From contig NZ_CP152276.1 in NCBI RefSeq assembly GCF_038719015.1, positions 3,050,001 to 3,114,000 of the forward strand: a DNA stretch of 64,000 nt. Reading direction: 5' to 3'. Origin of the DNA: Nguyenibacter vanlangensis (GTDB taxonomy: Bacteria; Pseudomonadota; Alphaproteobacteria; Acetobacterales; Acetobacteraceae). A model generated the notes under the pieces. It ran no database searches and was not told the DNA's origin. It saw only the letters and a program-made list of their open reading frames with translations. The position numbers and the translations under genes are program-made. Below are positions 60,246 through 64,000 of this stretch, piece after piece. The first letter of the stretch is position 1; each line of letters starts with the position of its first letter.

Positions 60246-61631
60246 ATGGGAACGGCGCTTTCCGCGGACATCCTGCTGCGCTACGGTGGAAGCCTGCCGC
60301 GCTATACCAGCTATCCCACCGCGGCGCAGTTCGACGCGTCGGTGGGCGCGGCCCAGGCCGAGGACTGGCTGCGCGCGGTGCCGGCGGGAATGCCGGTTTC
60401 GCTGTACCTGCATGTGCCGTTCTGTGATTCGCTGTGCCTGTTCTGCGGCTGCACCACGTCGGTGATGCGCGATGCGGCGGGGCGGGCGGCCTATGCCGCG
60501 CTGCTGGCCGACGAGTTGCGCCGGGTCGCGGCCCTGCTGGGGCCGGGCCATCCGGTGCGGCACGTGCAATGGGGCGGCGGCACGCCGAGCGCTCTGCCGG
60601 CCGAGTCCATGCGGATGGTGATGGAGACGATCCGCGGCCTGTTCGCCGTGCGGGCGGATTCGGAAATCGCCATCGAACTCGATCCGCGCGCCCTGCCCGA
60701 CGATTATCCGGACGTGCTGCGCGCGCAGGGGTTCAACCGGGTCAGCCTGGGCGTGCAGGATTTCGATCCCGTGGTGCAGATGGCCTGCGGCCGGATACAG
60801 AGCCGCGCGCGCACCGAAGAGTGCGTGGCGCAGATCCGCCGGGCGGGCATCCGCTCGGTCAATATCGACCTGATCTATGGCCTGCCCTACCAGACGGTCG
60901 GCAGCGTGGGCGAGACGGCGGCGACCGTGGCCGGTGCGCTGCGGCCCGACCGGCTGGCGGTGTTCGGCTATGCCCACGTGCCATGGAAGCAGAAGCGCCA
61001 GGAACTGCTGCCCGAACATGCCTTGCCGGGGCCGGCCGAGCGGCTGGCGCAGCGCGAGCGGATCGACGCGGTGCTGCGCGCGGCGGGCTATCGCGGGGTG
61101 GGGCTGGACCATTATGCCCGGCCGGACGACATGCTGGCCCGCGCCGCCGAGGCCGGGACGATGCGCCGGAATTTCCAGGGCTATACCGTCGATCCGGCGC
61201 CGGTGCTGGTGGGGGTGGGCGCCTCGGCGATTTCGGCCTTTCCCCAGGGCATGACGCAGAACGACGTCTCGACCGCGTCCTATATCCGGCGGATGGCCGC
61301 GCGGCCCGACGGCCTGCCGGTGGCGCGGGGCCTGTGCCGCAGCGCGGAGGACCGGCTGCGCGGCGAGGTGATCGAGCGGCTGATGTGCGACCTGCGCGTC
61401 GATCCGCTGGCCCTGGCGGGGCGATCCGGCCAGGCGGCGTCGGTCCAGGCGGCCGGGTGGTTCGCGCAGGCCGGGCCCGCCCTGCGCCAGGCGGCGGCGG
61501 ACGGGTTCGTGACGCTGGACGGTTCGATGATCCGCGTGACCGAGGCCGGGCGGCCGTTCCTGCGCCATATCGCCGCGTTGTTCGACGCCTATCATCGCCC
61601 CGGAACCGGGCGGCATGCCGCGGCGCTGTGA
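60246..61631 (+). CDS. hemN: Oxygen-independent coproporphyrinogen III oxidase
   Basis: Radical SAM haem-synthesis enzyme for low-oxygen growth; 461 residues. Seen: RYTSYPTAAQFD, HVPFCDSLCLFCGCTT (C60-x3-C64-x2-C67-x-C69), WGGGTPSAL, ELDPRALPDD, SLGVQDFDPVVQ and NIDLIYGLPYQT. The 5' end is 4 bases after the ompW stop, so one transcript is likely. Presumably induced without oxygen by the FNR-type protein encoded at 57725-58531. Confidence 0.96.
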   Translation: MGTALSADILLRYGGSLPRYTSYPTAAQFDASVGAAQAEDWLRAVPAGMPVSLYLHVPFCDSLCLFCGCTTSVMRDAAGRAAYAALLADELRRVAALLGPGHPVRHVQWGGGTPSALPAESMRMVMETIRGLFAVRADSEIAIELDPRALPDDYPDVLRAQGFNRVSLGVQDFDPVVQMACGRIQSRARTEECVAQIRRAGIRSVNIDLIYGLPYQTVGSVGETAATVAGALRPDRLAVFGYAHVPWKQKRQELLPEHALPGPAERLAQRERIDAVLRAAGYRGVGLDHYARPDDMLARAAEAGTMRRNFQGYTVDPAPVLVGVGASAISAFPQGMTQNDVSTASYIRRMAARPDGLPVARGLCRSAEDRLRGEVIERLMCDLRVDPLALAGRSGQAASVQAAGWFAQAGPALRQAAADGFVTLDGSMIRVTEAGRPFLRHIAALFDAYHRPGTGRHAAAL

Positions 61632-61634
61632 TCC

Positions 61635-62327
61635 ATGAGCCGGAATCCGGATGGGCATCGGGGCCAGGGGCATCGGGGCGAGCGGCATCCGGACCAGGGA
61701 CATCTGGACCGGTCGCTGGCGGCGGCGCGGGCCGGGTCCTGGCCATTCCCCCATTGGATTCTGGACGACACGCTGCCGCCCGAACCCCGTGCCGCCCTGC
61801 TGGCATGGGATCCGGGCCCGGCGGCGGCGGGCGGGGAGAATGACGGGCGGCGGGCGGCGCGCAACGGCAGGCGGGTATTCGTGACGCCCGCGCGGCGGCG
61901 CCGGGATGCGGGGCTGGCGGCGCTGGCCGCATTGTTCGACGCGCCGCCGACCCGCGCCGCGTTGCAGGCGCTGTGCGGGGCGCGGCTGGCGGGGACGGCG
62001 CTGCGGCTGGAACTGTGCCTGGATACGGACGGGTTCTGGCTGGCGCCGCATACCGATATCGGCGCCAAGCGGCTGACCCTGCTGGTGTCGCTGTCGATGG
62101 GTCCCGGGGCCGGCGGCTGGGGCACCGACCTGATGACCGCGGATGGCCGGGCGGTGGCCCGGGCGAGCGGGGCGTTCAATTCCGGCCTCCTGTTCGTGCC
62201 GGGGCCCCAGACCTGGCACGGCTTCGTCCGCCGGCCGATCCACGGGGTGCGGCGGTCGCTGATCGTGAATTTCGTCGGCGCGGACTGGCGGGCGGTCGAG
62301 GAACTGGCCTTCGGCCCTGCCGCCTGA
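61635..62327 (+). CDS. 2OG-Fe(II) oxygenase-like protein
   Basis: A 230-residue protein with a double-stranded beta-helix pattern: Fe ligands His-x-Asp in APHTDIGAKRLTLLVSLSMG, a distal His in WHGFVRRPIHGVRRSLIVNFVG and the Arg that would bind 2-oxoglutarate. The N-terminus is His/Gly/Arg-rich with imperfect repeats (GHRGQGHRGERHPDQGH, about residues 7-23) that may bind metal. It follows hemN by 3 bases, so coexpression under low oxygen is possible. It is not a known named gene; an oxygenase in an oxygen-regulated locus is odd. Confidence 0.7.
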   Translation: MSRNPDGHRGQGHRGERHPDQGHLDRSLAAARAGSWPFPHWILDDTLPPEPRAALLAWDPGPAAAGGENDGRRAARNGRRVFVTPARRRRDAGLAALAALFDAPPTRAALQALCGARLAGTALRLELCLDTDGFWLAPHTDIGAKRLTLLVSLSMGPGAGGWGTDLMTADGRAVARASGAFNSGLLFVPGPQTWHGFVRRPIHGVRRSLIVNFVGADWRAVEELAFGPAA

Positions 62328-62510
62328 CGCCCTGCGTCCAACACGCTGCCCTGGGAAGCCCCCGGCATGGGCGACCCCAAGCTCTTGTTTTGCGTTCCGG
62401 CCCCTTTCGGTTCTAGGAAAGCCACCTGGAGTTTTCTTACCGACGCCGGGCGCCCCCTTCGATGACCTCCTGGGGGCGTCCGCCGCGCAGCAGAACGAGA
62501 CGAGAGAGGC

Positions 62511-64000
62511 ATGACCGAACAGGCGCGCGAGACGATGGAATTCGATGTTGTCGTGGTCGGCGGCGGTCCGTCGGGCCTGGCAGCGGCGATCCGCCTGCGG
62601 CAGTTGGTGCCCGAGGCCACGGTCTGCCTGATCGAGAAAGGCAGCGAGATCGGCGCCCATATCCTGTCGGGCGCGGTGATCGAGCCGCGGGCGCTGGACG
62701 AATTGCTGCCCGACTGGCGCGAGAAGGGGGCGCCGCTGCACACCGCGGTGTCCGAGGAGAAGATGCTCTTCCTGACCCGGAGCCGGGGCTATGCGGTGCC
62801 GAAGCTGGAGCGGGTGATGCCGCACATGCGCAACCACGGCAACTACATCGTCAGCCTGGGCGACGTCTGCCGCTGGCTGGCGGCGCAGGCCGAGGCGCTG
62901 GGGGTAGAGATCTATCCGGGCTTCGCCGGGTCGGAGGTGCTGATCGAGGACGGGCGGGTGGTCGGTGTGGCCACCGGCGACATGGGCATCGCCCGCGACG
63001 GCACCAGGGGGGCGAATTACGCGCCGGGGATGGAGCTGCGCGCGCGCTACACCCTGTTCGCCGAAGGGTGCCGCGGGTCGCTGACCAAGCAATTGATGGC
63101 CAAATACAATCTGCGCAAGGGCGTGGACCCGCAGACCTACGGCCTGGGCATCAAGGAATTGTGGGAGATCCCCAAGGAGCAGCATCGCCCCGGGCTGGTG
63201 CTGCACAGTTTCGGCTGGCCGCTGGACGACCGGACCTATGGCGGCGCGTGGATGTATCATTTCGGCGAGAACCTGGTGTCGTACGGGTTCGTGGTCGGGC
63301 TGGACTACGCCAATACCTGGCTGTCGCCGTTCGACGAGATGCAGCGGCTGAAGCTGCATCCGTCCTTCCGCCCCTATTTCGAGGGCGGGCGGCGCGTCGC
63401 CTACGGCGCGCGCGCGCTGTCGGAAGGCGGCATCCAGTCCATCCCGCGGCTGAGCTTCCCGGGCGGGGCGCTGATCGGCGACACGGCGGGATTCCTGAAC
63501 GTGCCGAAGATCAAGGGCACCCATACCGCCATGAAGTCCGGCATGCTGGCGGCCGAGGCGGTGGCCGAGGCGATGGCGGGCGGCCGGGCCGAGCCTACGT
63601 CCTATACCGCGCGGGTGCGTTCGTCCTGGCTGTGGGAGGAACTGCGCGGGGTGCGCAATATCCGGCCGGCCTTCGCGCGGTTCGGCACGAAGGGGGGGGC
63701 GCTGTACGCGGGTATCGACGCGATGCTGCTGCGTGGCCGCGCGCCCTGGACGCTGCATCACCGCCACGGGGACAATGAGGACCTGCTGTCGGCCGGCCAG
63801 TCGGCGCCGATCGCCTATCCCAGGCCGGACGGCAGGATCACGTTCGACAGGCTGTCGTCGGTCTTCCTGTCCGCGACCAATCATGAGGAGGACCAGCCGG
63901 TCCACCTGAAGCTGCGCAACCAGGCGATCTGGAAGACGGTGAACTGGGACGTGTTCCGCGCGCCCGAAAGCCGCTATTGCCCGGCCGGGGTCTATGAGGT
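62511..64000 (+). CDS. Electron-transfer flavoprotein-ubiquinone oxidoreductase, partial
   Basis: Takes electrons from ETF and passes them to ubiquinone in the membrane. The visible N-terminal 496 codons carry FAD-binding VVVVGGGPSGLAAAIRL, GAHILSGAVIEPRAL, the ETF-QO-like YPGFAGSEVLIEDG, LFAEGCRGSLTKQL, and the SLSEGGIQSIPRLSFPGGALIGDTAGFLNV region. The 4Fe-4S cluster cysteines lie beyond the right edge; RYCPAGVYE at the end is the start of that ferredoxin-like region. The gene is preceded by AGAGAGGC and by a 183-base gap with no gene seen. Confidence 0.94.
   Translation, partial: MTEQARETMEFDVVVVGGGPSGLAAAIRLRQLVPEATVCLIEKGSEIGAHILSGAVIEPRALDELLPDWREKGAPLHTAVSEEKMLFLTRSRGYAVPKLERVMPHMRNHGNYIVSLGDVCRWLAAQAEALGVEIYPGFAGSEVLIEDGRVVGVATGDMGIARDGTRGANYAPGMELRARYTLFAEGCRGSLTKQLMAKYNLRKGVDPQTYGLGIKELWEIPKEQHRPGLVLHSFGWPLDDRTYGGAWMYHFGENLVSYGFVVGLDYANTWLSPFDEMQRLKLHPSFRPYFEGGRRVAYGARALSEGGIQSIPRLSFPGGALIGDTAGFLNVPKIKGTHTAMKSGMLAAEAVAEAMAGGRAEPTSYTARVRSSWLWEELRGVRNIRPAFARFGTKGGALYAGIDAMLLRGRAPWTLHHRHGDNEDLLSAGQSAPIAYPRPDGRITFDRLSSVFLSATNHEEDQPVHLKLRNQAIWKTVNWDVFRAPESRYCPAGVYE

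Noticed and set aside
60180..63905. Very long open frame (over 1200 codons) on the minus strand
   Set aside because: It runs opposite to hemN, the oxygenase-like gene and the ETF-QO gene, all strong matches, and its product is Arg/Pro/His-rich with no domain. Such frames are a side effect of high GC.

Overview
The window is GC-rich (apart from a few AT-rich patches) and looks chromosomal, from an acetic acid bacterium (Acetobacteraceae), most like Gluconacetobacter or a close relative. That placement is inferred from a complete pqqABCDE cluster, the alphaproteobacterial order trpB-trpA-accD-folC, a grpE-dnaK-dnaJ-dapB block, a ChvG/ChvI-type two-component pair, and the presence of rho and mnmE. 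No rRNA, tRNA or CRISPR array was found. The window begins inside mnmE and ends inside an electron-transfer flavoprotein-ubiquinone oxidoreductase gene.

Region 1 (about 0.5-15 kb) looks like an accessory block set between mnmE and rho, which are close neighbours in many alphaproteobacteria. It starts with an alkyl-DNA repair methyltransferase and a quinone oxidoreductase. Next come an NTF2-like gene broken by an amber codon and a lower-GC gene for an exported RidA-like protein. The most interesting part is 3457-6624: an exported Met-rich MXKDX-repeat protein, a cytochrome b remnant, exported MsrB and MsrA, an ECF sigma factor of SigF type and its NrsF-type membrane anti-sigma. Three exact GTAACC-N16-CGAA motifs face these genes, so the cluster reads as one self-contained periplasmic methionine-oxidation response. 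From 6.6 to 12.6 kb lie thiol and electrophile stress genes: YghU, two peroxiredoxin-like proteins, an Old Yellow Enzyme, a glutathione transferase, a LysR and a TetR regulator, the last two with clear palindromes. A cyclophilin, a sugar O-acetyltransferase and a small putative lipoprotein follow.

Region 2 (15-33.3 kb) holds rho, corA, trpBA-accD-folC, a nucleoside hydrolase, a TonB-dependent receptor and a sugar porter, an asparaginase of the Rhizobium type, an unrecognised protein with an LGPR tandem repeat, and a divergent zur / znuACB zinc-uptake locus with a Zur-box-like palindrome.

Region 3 (33.3-49.2 kb) holds a flavin reductase, an enoyl-CoA hydratase-family hydrolase, SelO, a second sugar porter, an S9 peptidase, a DedA-SDR pair, trmB, metK, dapB and the dnaJ-dnaK-grpE chaperone genes.

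Region 4 (49.2-64 kb) holds chvI-chvG, an intact IS1595-family element with a perfect 8-bp target duplication, pqqABCDE, an AI-2E family transporter, and a probable oxygen-response locus. That locus has an FNR-type regulator with four likely cluster cysteines and an unusual Gly/Gln-rich insert, two FNR-box-like sites, an OmpW-like protein and hemN. A 2OG-Fe(II) oxygenase-like gene and the partial ETF-QO gene close the window. Several short palindromic repeats recur between genes; one family shows compensatory base changes and another was the target of the IS.
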